23,568 nt of DNA from Phycisphaerales bacterium (GTDB lineage Bacteria; Planctomycetota; Phycisphaerae; Phycisphaerales; UBA1924). Below are positions 8,611-15,581 of the stretch, one piece after another; positions within the stretch are counted from its first letter, which is position 1; every line of letters starts with the position of its first letter. Under the pieces are notes generated by a model that was not told the origin of the DNA, searched no databases, and saw nothing but the letters and a program-made list of their open reading frames with translations. The stretch spans positions 1 to 23,568 of the forward strand of contig JAESSR010000310.1 in the NCBI GenBank assembly GCA_016764015.1. The letters run 5' to 3'. The position numbers and the translations under genes were made by a program.

Positions 8611-10026
8611 ATGACCGGCCGACTCCCATTTAATCCTGAGCGAATGAAAAGCAAGCAGACAGGTGAGAGAGCCGGCGCTCGGGACGATCAGTCCCTTGTG
8701 TCGGTTTTGGGCAAGGCCGCCAATGATACGGGCAACGCGGCTATTACCGTATCGCAGCTCGCGACACGGATAGATCACGCGATCAAAGCCGGGCTCTCCG
8801 ATCGGTTCTCGGTGGTCGGCGAAATCAGCTCGCTCTCACATCGCACGCATTACTATTTTTCGCTCAAGGATGACAAATCAGTCATCGGCGCGGTGATCTT
8901 CGCTTCGGCTGCCCGGCGGATGAGCTACACACCAAAGCACGGCGACTCGGTCATCGCCAAAGGACGCATCGAGTTCTATGCGCCCAGCGGGCGCATCAGC
9001 CTGATTGTCACCTCGATGACGCCTGTTGGCGAGGGTGATCTCGAAGCACAGTACAAAAAACGATGCGAAGAACTCCGCGAGCTTGGATGGTTCGATCCTA
9101 CGACCAAACAATCGTTGCCGACATTCCCACGCCGAATCGCGGTGGTGACGAGTAAGGACGGCGCAGCGGTCGCCGATGTCATTGACACGATGGGCAAGCG
9201 ATGCCCGAGTATCGAACTTGCGATTGTCGATGTACGCGTGCAGGGCGATTCGGCCAAGGGGCAGATTGCCAATGCGATCGCCAAGATCAACATACACGCC
9301 GAGCGTCTTGGAATCGACGCGATCCTGCTCGCCCGTGGCGGTGGCTCACTCGAAGATTTGTGGGCATTCAATGAACTCGAAGTCGCTAAGGCGATCCATG
9401 ATTCTCAGGTGCCCATTGTCGCTGCCATCGGGCACGAAACAGATACGACGATCGCAGAGCTTGTTGCCGATGAACGATGTGCCACGCCAACGCAAGCAGC
9501 GATGAGGCTCGCGCCAGATTGTGATGCGCTGCGCGAACAACTCGCTTCGATGATCAATCGACTCGATCGCACGGTGCACTCGGAGCTTCGCTATGAGCAA
9601 CAACGGCTCGATGCGATTGTTGTCTCGCGGTCGATGTCTGATCCGAGAGAAATCATCAAGATTCATCGGGAACGGGTGGCGGCACGGGCAGATCGTTTGA
9701 TGGGGGCGGTGAAAGACACCGTTGCACTCAACCGGGCCAAGCTCGACCGATTTGCAATCAGGCTCGCCCGACATCAGCCGACGGCGGTTCATGCCCGGCG
9801 CGAAGAGCATCTCGGGCAACTTCATGGTCGGCTCGGTCGAGTGATGACGCGGGTAATCTCGGCTCGGCGAGATGAGTTGGCGGCCATCTCGCGTGAGCTT
9901 CATGCGATCGGGCCCGCTCAGGTCCTTGCTCGCGGATTCACGGTCACCGCCAAGCCAGATGGTTCACTTGTGCGATCAAGCACCGATGCAGCCCCCCGGC
10001 GAGGAGATTGTCACCACATTTGCTGA
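8611..10026 (+). CDS. xseA: Exodeoxyribonuclease VII large subunit (C-terminus frameshifted)
   Basis: This is the large, catalytic subunit of exonuclease VII, which degrades single-stranded DNA in repair and recombination together with XseB, encoded just downstream. An N-terminal OB-fold ('FSVVGEISSLSHRTHYYFSL', about 68-87) binds DNA. The catalytic core shows 'VVTSKDGAAVADVIDT', 'LARGGGSLEDLWAFNE' and 'IGHETDTTIAELVADER' with 'ATPTQAAM', all diagnostic. A long helical, Arg-rich region follows, and then the C-terminal motif 'LARGFTVTAKPDGSLVRS'. Reading ends in 'APRRGDCHHIC', which is not family-like. Beyond a run of six C at 9992-9997 the expected end continues in the frame one base over, to 10162. 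With five C the protein would be 516 residues. There is no clear ribosome binding site before 8611. Confidence 0.95.
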   Translation: MTGRLPFNPERMKSKQTGERAGARDDQSLVSVLGKAANDTGNAAITVSQLATRIDHAIKAGLSDRFSVVGEISSLSHRTHYYFSLKDDKSVIGAVIFASAARRMSYTPKHGDSVIAKGRIEFYAPSGRISLIVTSMTPVGEGDLEAQYKKRCEELRELGWFDPTTKQSLPTFPRRIAVVTSKDGAAVADVIDTMGKRCPSIELAIVDVRVQGDSAKGQIANAIAKINIHAERLGIDAILLARGGGSLEDLWAFNELEVAKAIHDSQVPIVAAIGHETDTTIAELVADERCATPTQAAMRLAPDCDALREQLASMINRLDRTVHSELRYEQQRLDAIVVSRSMSDPREIIKIHRERVAARADRLMGAVKDTVALNRAKLDRFAIRLARHQPTAVHARREEHLGQLHGRLGRVMTRVISARRDELAAISRELHAIGPAQVLARGFTVTAKPDGSLVRSSTDAAPRRGDCHHIC

Positions 10027-10162
10027 TGGCAAAGTGCGATCGATGGTTAAAGGTGGGGCAGGACATGCGGATGCTCGGCTTCAAAGTTCCCGATCCCAGC
10101 CTCCAAAGCGGAGATCGAAATCCAAGAAGAAACCAAACCCCAATCAACAAGAACTCTTCTGA
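9998..10162 (+). pseudogene. xseA: Out-of-frame C-terminal tail of XseA
   Basis: These 54 codons start 'GEEIVTTFADGKVRS', the usual end of XseA ('...GD.l.t.l.dG.v.s'), and continue into a Lys/Arg/Pro-rich tail that ends 'NPNQQELF'. They follow the six-C run at 9992-9997 in the +1 position, so one surplus C separates them from the main reading frame. The stop lies 20 bases before xseB, the spacing expected for the intact gene. Confidence 0.85.
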
Positions 10163-10182
10163 CGAAAGGCATATCCTCAACC

Positions 10183-10422
10183 GTGGCTAAAAAAATAACT
10201 AAATCGAAGACTACTACTCCCGAAGAACTCCGCTATGAGGAGTTGATTGACCAGCTCGAAACCATCGTCGATCGTATTGAATCAGGTGAAATCGGGCTCG
10301 AAGAATCAATCAAAGGCTACGAAGAAGGAATCGGGCTCGTCAAGCGGGCACGGGGTATCCTCGATCGGGCTGAGCAACGGATTGTTGAGCTCAACGCCGA
10401 TTCTTTGGATGCCGATTCCTGA
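10183..10422 (+). CDS. xseB: Exodeoxyribonuclease VII small subunit
   Basis: This 79-residue protein has the length expected for XseB. The characteristic helical hairpin is clear: 'YEELIDQLETIVDRIESGE' and then 'GLEESIKGYEEGIGLVKRA'. Several XseB copies bind the helical region of XseA to form active exonuclease VII. The start is GTG (10183-10185), giving 'MAKKITKSK'. An AAAGG at 10165-10169 is somewhat far upstream. Its position right behind xseA confirms the assignment. Confidence 0.95.
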   Translation: MAKKITKSKTTTPEELRYEELIDQLETIVDRIESGEIGLEESIKGYEEGIGLVKRARGILDRAEQRIVELNADSLDADS

Positions 10423-10478
10423 AAAAATGATGACGCAGGATTTTCAGCAAATTGATCCAACTGGCCGATAAATAGACG

Positions 10479-11888
10479 ATGCCCCAATGGTTGATCTATA
10501 GCTTGCCCAACATCACGATTCTGCTCTTTGTGACGGCTGTTGGTGCGTGCATTGGGTCGCTGACCAATGTGCTCGTCTACCGCATGCCTCTGGGGCTCGA
10601 TGTCGTCACGCCGACCTCACGGTGCCCAAAGTGCGATCATAAACTCTCCTGGCGCGAGAACATCCCAATCTTTGGGTGGCTGATCTTGCGTGGGAAATGT
10701 CGGTTTTGTAATTGTAAAATTTCTGCCGAGTATCCGATCGTCGAGACCATCGTCGCGCTGCTCTTCGGCGGAATATATGCTCTGTGGTATATCGTGCCCG
10801 ATGATGCGATCTTCGGGATCGGACAGATCGCCCCAGAATGGGCAGCCAATGGTCCGGCATTGACCTGGCCTGCGATGGTGGTGCTCTTGGTGCTCGTGGG
10901 CAGCATGGTTTCGATGACGATCATCGATGCCCGCACATCGACGATTCCGCTCGTGCTCACATGGGTGCCTGCGATCGTGGCGTTGGTCTTGCATACCGGA
11001 CACGCAATCTGGTTTCAATCAAAGTACGGCAACCCAACAATGATGCCCGCTGGGCTCTCTGGTATATGGGCGGTGCCTAATGCACACTTGAAATGGCTTA
11101 CAGCGCCCGGCGAGGTCTGGACACTCGCTACCGGAGGCATGGGCGGATGGCGGTTCATCGGGATCGGGATCGGTGGATGTGTTGGGCTATTGCTTTCCAA
11201 CCTGTTCCTCAAGCTCGGGTGGCTCACTCGGAGCTTTGCCGACTTTGAAGAGTGGTACGAATCGAATCATTCACAAGAAAACGAACAAGAGAACGAAGAT
11301 GGGGACGCCGAGCAGCCGGTTGAAGCAGAGACTCAAGAATCGTCAATCGAAGACTGGCTGATGTACCCGCATGCTCGACGGGAGATGATCCGTGAGCTGG
11401 CATTCCTGTGCATGCCTGTGGTGCTCGGGCTCGGTGGTGGATGGCTGTTTGTCCAACTCTTTGGACAATCGACAACTGAATCAATGACCGGAGTCATAAC
11501 CGCACCAGCCGATGCGCCGCTCTGGCTCGTTGTGCTCGGTGGGGTGCTGATGGGATATTTAATCGCCGGCGGTGTCGTCTGGGCGGTACGAATCGGGGGC
11601 TCATTGGCATTTGGTAAAGAAGCGATGGGATTGGGCGATGTCCACATGATGGCGGCGGTAGGTGCGTGCCTTGGGTGGATCGATCCAACGATCGCATTCT
11701 TCCTTGCAGCTTTCGTTGGCGTCGCGTATGCGATTGTCGCACAAGTGTTTAGCGGCAAGCTCAATCGCGCCATGCCGTATGGGCCGTTCTTAGCAATCGC
11801 CACAATGATGGTGATTCTGGGCAAGCCTGTGGTTGAGCTCGGGCTCGGACGAATATTTGGACTCGATGGGCCATTGAACTTGCCTTAG
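10479..11888 (+). CDS. Prepilin peptidase (leader peptidase/N-methyltransferase, PilD/GspO type) with large internal insertion
   Basis: This polytopic inner-membrane aspartic protease cuts the leader from type IV prepilins and pseudopilins and usually methylates the new N-terminus. It is very probably the processing enzyme for the four prepilins at 21606-23568. The N-terminal cytoplasmic domain has the two zinc-type pairs CPKC (49-52) and CRFC (74-77). The first catalytic Asp is D150 in 'MTIIDARTSTIP' and the second D387 in the GLGD motif 'GLGDVHMMAAVGA'. Family members usually have about 250-290 residues and about 65 residues between the two Asp; here there are 469 and 237. The insert contains extra membrane segments and an acidic Gln/Glu-rich cytoplasmic-looking stretch near 260-290. 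The start ATG lacks a clear ribosome binding site. Confidence 0.92.
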   Translation: MPQWLIYSLPNITILLFVTAVGACIGSLTNVLVYRMPLGLDVVTPTSRCPKCDHKLSWRENIPIFGWLILRGKCRFCNCKISAEYPIVETIVALLFGGIYALWYIVPDDAIFGIGQIAPEWAANGPALTWPAMVVLLVLVGSMVSMTIIDARTSTIPLVLTWVPAIVALVLHTGHAIWFQSKYGNPTMMPAGLSGIWAVPNAHLKWLTAPGEVWTLATGGMGGWRFIGIGIGGCVGLLLSNLFLKLGWLTRSFADFEEWYESNHSQENEQENEDGDAEQPVEAETQESSIEDWLMYPHARREMIRELAFLCMPVVLGLGGGWLFVQLFGQSTTESMTGVITAPADAPLWLVVLGGVLMGYLIAGGVVWAVRIGGSLAFGKEAMGLGDVHMMAAVGACLGWIDPTIAFFLAAFVGVAYAIVAQVFSGKLNRAMPYGPFLAIATMMVILGKPVVELGLGRIFGLDGPLNLP

Positions 11889-11984
11889 GATGAATCGAAA
11901 CGGGATGAATGAATCTGTTGGGCATGTGCCCACGCCGGTGGTGGAACCGGATAGACTGTATATGGACAACAACAACACGAAACC

Positions 11985-11990
11985 GGGAGG
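11985..11990 (+). promoter_or_regulatory. Ribosome binding site deciding the lipoprotein start
   Basis: GGGAGG lies seven bases before the ATG at 11998. That start places a lipoprotein signal peptide at the very N-terminus, whereas the upstream ATG at 11890 would bury it 36 residues in. Confidence 0.8.
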
Positions 11991-11997
11991 TGCATGG

Positions 11998-12672
11998 ATG
12001 AACACGCCGAAACTATTTCTGATCGCATTGGGCAGCTTGAGCATGATCGTATTGGGCGGGTGTAATACCGTTTCCCAGCGAGATTATGACGCTGCAATTG
12101 ATGAGAACACACAACTCCGCGAACGCATCGCCGGGCTTCAAGAAAATGTCCGCCAGGCAAATGATGGCAACGGCGCATTTCAGCAGCAGAACGCTGATTT
12201 ACGCTCGTCAAATCAACAACTTTCGAGTGATCTTGATGCGGCCAATGCAGCACTCGCTGCTCGACCAAACACCGGATTTGAAGGAATCAATGGTGTAGAA
12301 ATTGGTTTACGCAGCGGCGGGGCAATCGTCGTGCGTGTTCCGGGTGATGTGCTGTTCAACTCAGGATCTGACCAACTCAGAAAAAGCGCCAAAGCAACGC
12401 TGGATCAGATTTCACAGGTGATCCGTTCAGACTACAGCAATAATGTTGTGCGTGTCGAAGGATACACCGATACAGACAAGCTCGTGAAAACGAAGAAAAA
12501 GTGGGGCACCAACGAACGGCTCAGTGCTCATCGAGCGTTGGCTGTCGAGACCTATTTGGTAGGGAAGGGCATCGACAACGATCGAATCTACTCCGCAGCG
12601 TTTGGTCCATCAGATGCCAAGGCAACCAAGAAGGATTCTCGACGCGTCGAGATCGTGATCCTCGGCGGATAA
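11998..12672 (+). CDS. OmpA-domain lipoprotein (Pal-like)
   Basis: This 224-residue lipoprotein probably links the outer membrane to peptidoglycan. Residues 1-22 are a lipoprotein signal, 'LSMIVLGGC', with the modified cysteine at 22. Residues about 28-85 are Gln/Asn/Leu-rich and predicted coiled coil, as in Lpp or YiaD-like proteins. The OmpA C-terminal domain follows from about 105: 'VLFNSGSDQLRKSAKATL', 'VRVEGYTDTDK', 'NERLSAHRALAVETYLV' and the closing 'DSRRVEIVILG'. These contain the Asp and Arg positions that bind diaminopimelate in this family. The coiled coil replaces the short linker of Pal, and no tol genes are nearby, so I do not call it pal. It starts 109 bases after the prepilin peptidase gene and is followed by the tRNA cluster. 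Confidence 0.9.
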   Translation: MNTPKLFLIALGSLSMIVLGGCNTVSQRDYDAAIDENTQLRERIAGLQENVRQANDGNGAFQQQNADLRSSNQQLSSDLDAANAALAARPNTGFEGINGVEIGLRSGGAIVVRVPGDVLFNSGSDQLRKSAKATLDQISQVIRSDYSNNVVRVEGYTDTDKLVKTKKKWGTNERLSAHRALAVETYLVGKGIDNDRIYSAAFGPSDAKATKKDSRRVEIVILGG

Positions 12673-12745
12673 TGCTCGAATAACCCGAATCTGGACGCGC
12701 AAGTGGCAGATCAGTACAGATTTGTCATTCCCCGAGCGTGTTGAG

Positions 12746-12774
12746 TTTGCATTTTCAAGCGAGCAGGATACAAT
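12746..12774 (+). promoter_or_regulatory. Sigma70-type promoter of tRNA-Val
   Basis: TTTGCA (12746-12751) and TACAAT (12769-12774) are separated by 17 bases, matching four and five of the six consensus bases. The -10 box ends 11 bases before the mature tRNA, as expected for a short 5' leader. Call based on pattern only. Confidence 0.6.
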
Positions 12775-12785
12775 CTTGCCGCTTT

Positions 12786-12859
12786 GGGCTATTGGCGCAG
12801 TTGGCTAGCGCACCAGTATGACACACTGGGGGTCACAGGTTCGAGCCCTGTATAGCCCA
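12786..12859 (+). tRNA. tRNA-Val (anticodon GAC)
   Basis: The 74-base cloverleaf is complete. Acceptor stem GGGCTAT pairs with ATAGCCC, the D stem is GCGC/GCGC, the anticodon stem CCAGT/ACTGG encloses loop ATGACAC, and the T arm is ACAGG-TTCGAGC-CCTGT. The anticodon is at 12820-12822. The 3' CCA is not encoded, so it must be added after transcription. A terminator follows 12 bases later. Confidence 0.97.
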
Positions 12860-12871
12860 TTTTAGAAATCA

Positions 12872-12902
12872 CGGCCTCGCTTTGTGCGAGGCCGCTGTTT
12901 TC
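12872..12902 (+). terminator. Rho-independent terminator after tRNA-Val
   Basis: CGGCCTCGC and GCGAGGCCG form a perfect 9-bp stem with loop TTTGT, followed by CTGTTTTC. This separates the tRNA-Val transcript from the tRNA-Thr/Tyr pair. Confidence 0.85.
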
Positions 12903-12967
12903 AGAAGAATTTCGGTAGTTTCTTTGGTTCAGGCTCAAATCTGACGACAAGAACAACATCAGAATAC

Positions 12968-13040
12968 GCCACCTTAGCTCAGTTGATAGAGCAGCTGATT
13001 TGTAATCTGCAGGTCCTCGGTTTGAGTCCGAGAGGTGGCT
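12968..13040 (+). tRNA. tRNA-Thr (anticodon TGT)
   Basis: The 73-base cloverleaf has acceptor stem GCCACCT/AGGTGGC, D stem GCTC/GAGC, loop TTTGTAA with the anticodon at 13001-13003, and T arm CTCGG-TTTGAGT-CCGAG. The anticodon stem GCTGA/TCTGC has a T-T mismatch at positions 29-41, where bacterial tRNA-Thr normally has a pair (TCAGC on the 3' side). CCA is not encoded. It may be co-transcribed with tRNA-Tyr, 42 bases downstream. Confidence 0.95.
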
Positions 13041-13042
13041 TT

Positions 13043-13074
13043 CGCTTTCCGTTCAGCCCTTTGGGCGGAAAGCG
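13043..13074 (+). other. Strong hairpin between tRNA-Thr and tRNA-Tyr
   Basis: CGCTTTCCG and CGGAAAGCG form a perfect 9-bp stem, and the loop itself contains GCCC-TTT-GGG, which could extend pairing. No T-run follows, so read-through into tRNA-Tyr is likely. It may serve as a processing or stability element for the dicistronic tRNA precursor, or as a weak terminator. Confidence 0.6.
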
Positions 13075-13082
13075 TGAAATTT

Positions 13083-13165
13083 GGGCGTGTATCCAAGTGG
13101 CCAAAGGGCGGGGATTGTAAATCCTCTTGCGTTCGCATTCGGTGGTTCGAATCCACCCGCGCCCA
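13083..13165 (+). tRNA. tRNA-Tyr (anticodon GTA)
   Basis: The 83-base class II tRNA has acceptor stem GGGCGTG/CGCGCCC (one G-T pair), an anticodon stem GGGGA/TCCTC enclosing TTGTAAA with the anticodon at 13117-13119, a long variable arm containing TGCG-TT-CGCA, and T arm GGTGG-TTCGAAT-CCACC. The long variable arm fits bacterial tRNA-Tyr. CCA is not encoded. Confidence 0.97.
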
Positions 13166-13175
13166 TTTGAACTTG

Positions 13176-13207
13176 AAAGAGCCTCGCGTTGATCGCGGGG
13201 CTCTTTT
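13176..13207 (+). terminator. Rho-independent terminator after tRNA-Tyr
   Basis: AAAGAGCCTCGCG pairs with CGCGGGGCTCTTT (13 bp with one T-G pair) around loop TTGAT, with the T-run CTTTT at the end. It closes the tRNA cluster and isolates it from the histidine kinase gene. Confidence 0.9.
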
Positions 13208-13357
13208 ATATTCAAAATGTGCAAAGCACCCCTTAGTTGGGCAATACATGGTCCGAGAACAACTCTCATAGTCAGTGTGGTTGGTTTGGGTTGAAGTGCC
13301 CCAAAAAACCAGTCGATATCGGACAGGCGTTGGTATTTCACCAATCGGAACCTGTTT

Positions 13358-15229
13358 ATGACTACACCAAAGACTCAAAGTCGATTTGATCTTGCACGAT
13401 TCTTCGTTCGCGGAGAATCACTCGTTGCGACCACCGGGGCGGCGTTTATCGCCATCCTTGCATTTGCCATCGGTGGCGTTGTTTGGATTTCTGCACGGAC
13501 AATTGATGATTCGATTTATGCCCAGACTGACGAGAAGATCAGAGAGATTAGTACATTAATTGCATCGCAGTCAGAGCTTCGGCTCAGTGACCATGATCTG
13601 CCAGGTCTCCGACGATTGATGCTCGATGCGGTGGCGTCGGGGCTGGTTGAAGAATGTGAGATTTCAGTGCCATCTTTGGGCGTGCTTGCCTCTTCGATTT
13701 CAAATCAAAGCGTGCTCTCTGAGATACCTGAGACTTGGCTGGCGCCTGCTGTTGCAGATCACTCAATCAATATAATGCATGACGACCAGCGCCATCTTTC
13801 GAGCGTTCATGAGTCATTGGAGTTCGATGGGAAGAGCGGCTTGGTGCTTTCGTTAGTCATGGATCAGTCCGCACAAGTTGTTGGATCTGGATCGATCCGT
13901 GCATCGTCGCTTGGAATCATGAGTGTCGGGATGGTCCTTGTGCTCTTTGTATACCGTCGATTCCGCAATCGGCTCGGCGCGTTGGCCGGCATTGGTGATG
14001 CACTCAAAGCAGTCGCTGAGGGTGAACGGCGGATGGAGTGCCTTCTTGTTGGGGAAAACCTTGGGCTACAAGCCAAAGCTTGGAACACGCTGCTCTTTGA
14101 GCATGAAGAGCTTGAACAGAAAAAAGTCGATCAGGAAATTGTCCAGGCATCCAGCGGCGGGTTGGTTGAATCGATTGGTTTGCCCGCAGCATGCAACACG
14201 CTCACACAAGGTGTATTATTGCTTGATTCGGATCTCCGGGTCGTGTACGCCAACGGCGCTGCGTGTGTCTTCCTTCGCGTTGCAAAGGACGAGTTCATAG
14301 ATCAAGCACTGGACACCGCTCCAGAATCCGAGCAAATCATCAATGCAGTGCACAAGGTGCTCAAGAACGATGGCTCAACGAGAGAAGTCATAGAACTTGG
14401 AGATGTAAAAACCATTGAATCGCAGGGCGCGATCCTCCGTGTGGTCATCACACGAGTCGAATCGGATGATGTCCGCCGGGCGATGGTCTTTATTGATGAT
14501 GTGACCCAGCAGCGATTAGCAGATGAATCACAGAATGCGTTTATTGCGCAGGCAACGCACGAGTTGCGTACGCCGCTGACAACCATCCGGTTATACACCG
14601 AAGAGGCGATCGAATCGGGCCCTGAGGATCAAGAGATTCGTGAAAAAGCACTCAATGTGATCAACTCTGAGTCTCGCAGGCTCGAGCGGATTGTCGGGGA
14701 CATGCTCTGCGTTGCCGAGATCGAAGCCGGTTCATTGAGTATCCATCAGGATTCACTCCGCACAGAACAGCTCTTTCAAGAACTCGAAGAAGACTATCAG
14801 GCGCAGGCGAAGGACAAATCGATCGAGATGGTCTTCGATCTGCCGCCCAAGTTTCCGACGATTCAAGCAGATCGTGATCGGCTCGGGCAGGCACTGCACA
14901 ACCTTGTCGGAAACGCGATCAAGTACACGCCCTCAGGCGGAAAAATACAGGTGCATGTGAGCTTCGCGGACAACAATGCGATGAAGTTTGAAGTCATTGA
15001 TACCGGGATCGGCATTGATGAATCTCAGCACGAGCGGATTTTTGATCGGTTCTGCCGAGCCGACGATCGTCGGATCGCCAAGGTGACCGGCTCAGGGCTT
15101 GGATTAGCGTTGGCTCGTCAGATCGCAAGGCTTCATGGTGGCGATGTGCATGTTGAATCTGAGATCGACAAGGGAAGTATCTTCACACTCACCATCCCAG
15201 GAACCCAAGAGATCGCCAAGGCGGCGTAA
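13358..15229 (+). CDS. Membrane-bound sensor histidine kinase with PAS domain
   Basis: This 623-residue protein senses a signal and autophosphorylates on histidine. It has a first membrane helix about 25-46, an extracytoplasmic region about 47-182 with no recognised domain, a second helix about 183-199, a linker, and a PAS-like domain about 285-385 ('TQGVLLLDSDLRVVYANGAA'). The HisKA H-box is 'ATHELRTPLTTIRLY' with His401. The ATPase domain shows the N-box 'HNLVGNAIKY' (Asn519), G1 DTGIGI (548-553) and G2 GSGLGLAL (578-585), so it looks fully active. No response regulator is encoded in the window. The STAS gene begins 13 bases after its stop, placing the kinase at the head of the pilus gene run. 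The tRNA terminator upstream suggests a promoter in 13208-13357, but I see no good one. Confidence 0.93.
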   Translation: MTTPKTQSRFDLARFFVRGESLVATTGAAFIAILAFAIGGVVWISARTIDDSIYAQTDEKIREISTLIASQSELRLSDHDLPGLRRLMLDAVASGLVEECEISVPSLGVLASSISNQSVLSEIPETWLAPAVADHSINIMHDDQRHLSSVHESLEFDGKSGLVLSLVMDQSAQVVGSGSIRASSLGIMSVGMVLVLFVYRRFRNRLGALAGIGDALKAVAEGERRMECLLVGENLGLQAKAWNTLLFEHEELEQKKVDQEIVQASSGGLVESIGLPAACNTLTQGVLLLDSDLRVVYANGAACVFLRVAKDEFIDQALDTAPESEQIINAVHKVLKNDGSTREVIELGDVKTIESQGAILRVVITRVESDDVRRAMVFIDDVTQQRLADESQNAFIAQATHELRTPLTTIRLYTEEAIESGPEDQEIREKALNVINSESRRLERIVGDMLCVAEIEAGSLSIHQDSLRTEQLFQELEEDYQAQAKDKSIEMVFDLPPKFPTIQADRDRLGQALHNLVGNAIKYTPSGGKIQVHVSFADNNAMKFEVIDTGIGIDESQHERIFDRFCRADDRRIAKVTGSGLGLALARQIARLHGGDVHVESEIDKGSIFTLTIPGTQEIAKAA

Positions 15230-15233
15230 GGAG
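15228..15233 (+). promoter_or_regulatory. Ribosome binding site deciding the STAS gene start
   Basis: AAGGAG overlaps the kinase stop codon and lies nine bases before the ATG at 15243, which begins a complete STAS domain. The in-frame codon at 15135 would add a non-homologous stretch overlapping the kinase gene. Confidence 0.8.
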
Positions 15234-15242
15234 TGCTCAGGT

Positions 15243-15581
15243 ATGCGCATCGACACGAACCGACACGGTGCCGTCACGGTGATCCACCCTGATGGTCCTG
15301 TGATTACAGAAGATGATGCGTCGCAGCTGCGCACGCAGACTTATGAAGTGCTCGGCAACACACTCGGGCGGTTTATCCTGGATGCGACTGATATGGTCTT
15401 TGTCGACTCGTTTGGTCTCGAAGCGCTGGTCGATATCACCAGTGAGCTCGAAGCCGGCGGGCAATCATTGAAAATCTGTGAGATCAGCGACACGCTCCGC
15501 GAGATATTTGCACTCACCGGACTCACCGAAAAGTTCCAACAGTTCGAAGATGTGCAGACCGCAGTGAGGAGTTTCCGATGA
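15243..15581 (+). CDS. STAS-domain protein (anti-sigma factor antagonist type)
   Basis: This 112-residue single-domain protein resembles SpoIIAA/RsbV anti-anti-sigma factors. The key segment 'RFILDATDMVFVDSFGLEAL' (43-62) matches the family pattern around the phosphorylated serine, here probably Ser56 after Asp55. Family members bind anti-sigma kinases in a phosphorylation-dependent way, but STAS proteins also act as partners in other signalling complexes. No RsbW-like kinase or sigma factor is visible. It lies between a histidine kinase and the pilus ATPase, with its stop inside the ATPase start (ATGA), so it is probably made together with them. A direct partnership with the kinase or pilus machinery is inference. 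Confidence 0.9.
   Translation: MRIDTNRHGAVTVIHPDGPVITEDDASQLRTQTYEVLGNTLGRFILDATDMVFVDSFGLEALVDITSELEAGGQSLKICEISDTLREIFALTGLTEKFQQFEDVQTAVRSFR

Noticed and set aside
9346..9903. Open frame of 185 codons on the minus strand
   Set aside because: It lies opposite conserved XseA catalytic sequence and has no recognisable features.
11926..11952. Short stems GGGCA/TGCCC and CCAC/GTGG before the lipoprotein gene
   Set aside because: The stems are only 4-5 bp with no T-run, below what I would call a terminator or operator.
12968..13165. A thrT-tyrU-glyT-tufB type cluster
   Set aside because: Thr and Tyr tRNAs are adjacent, but a terminator follows and neither tRNA-Gly nor tuf is present.
13291..13320. 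TTGAAG and GATATC with 18-base spacing as a promoter for the histidine kinase
   Set aside because: The -10 box matches only three of six consensus bases and the pairing could occur by chance.
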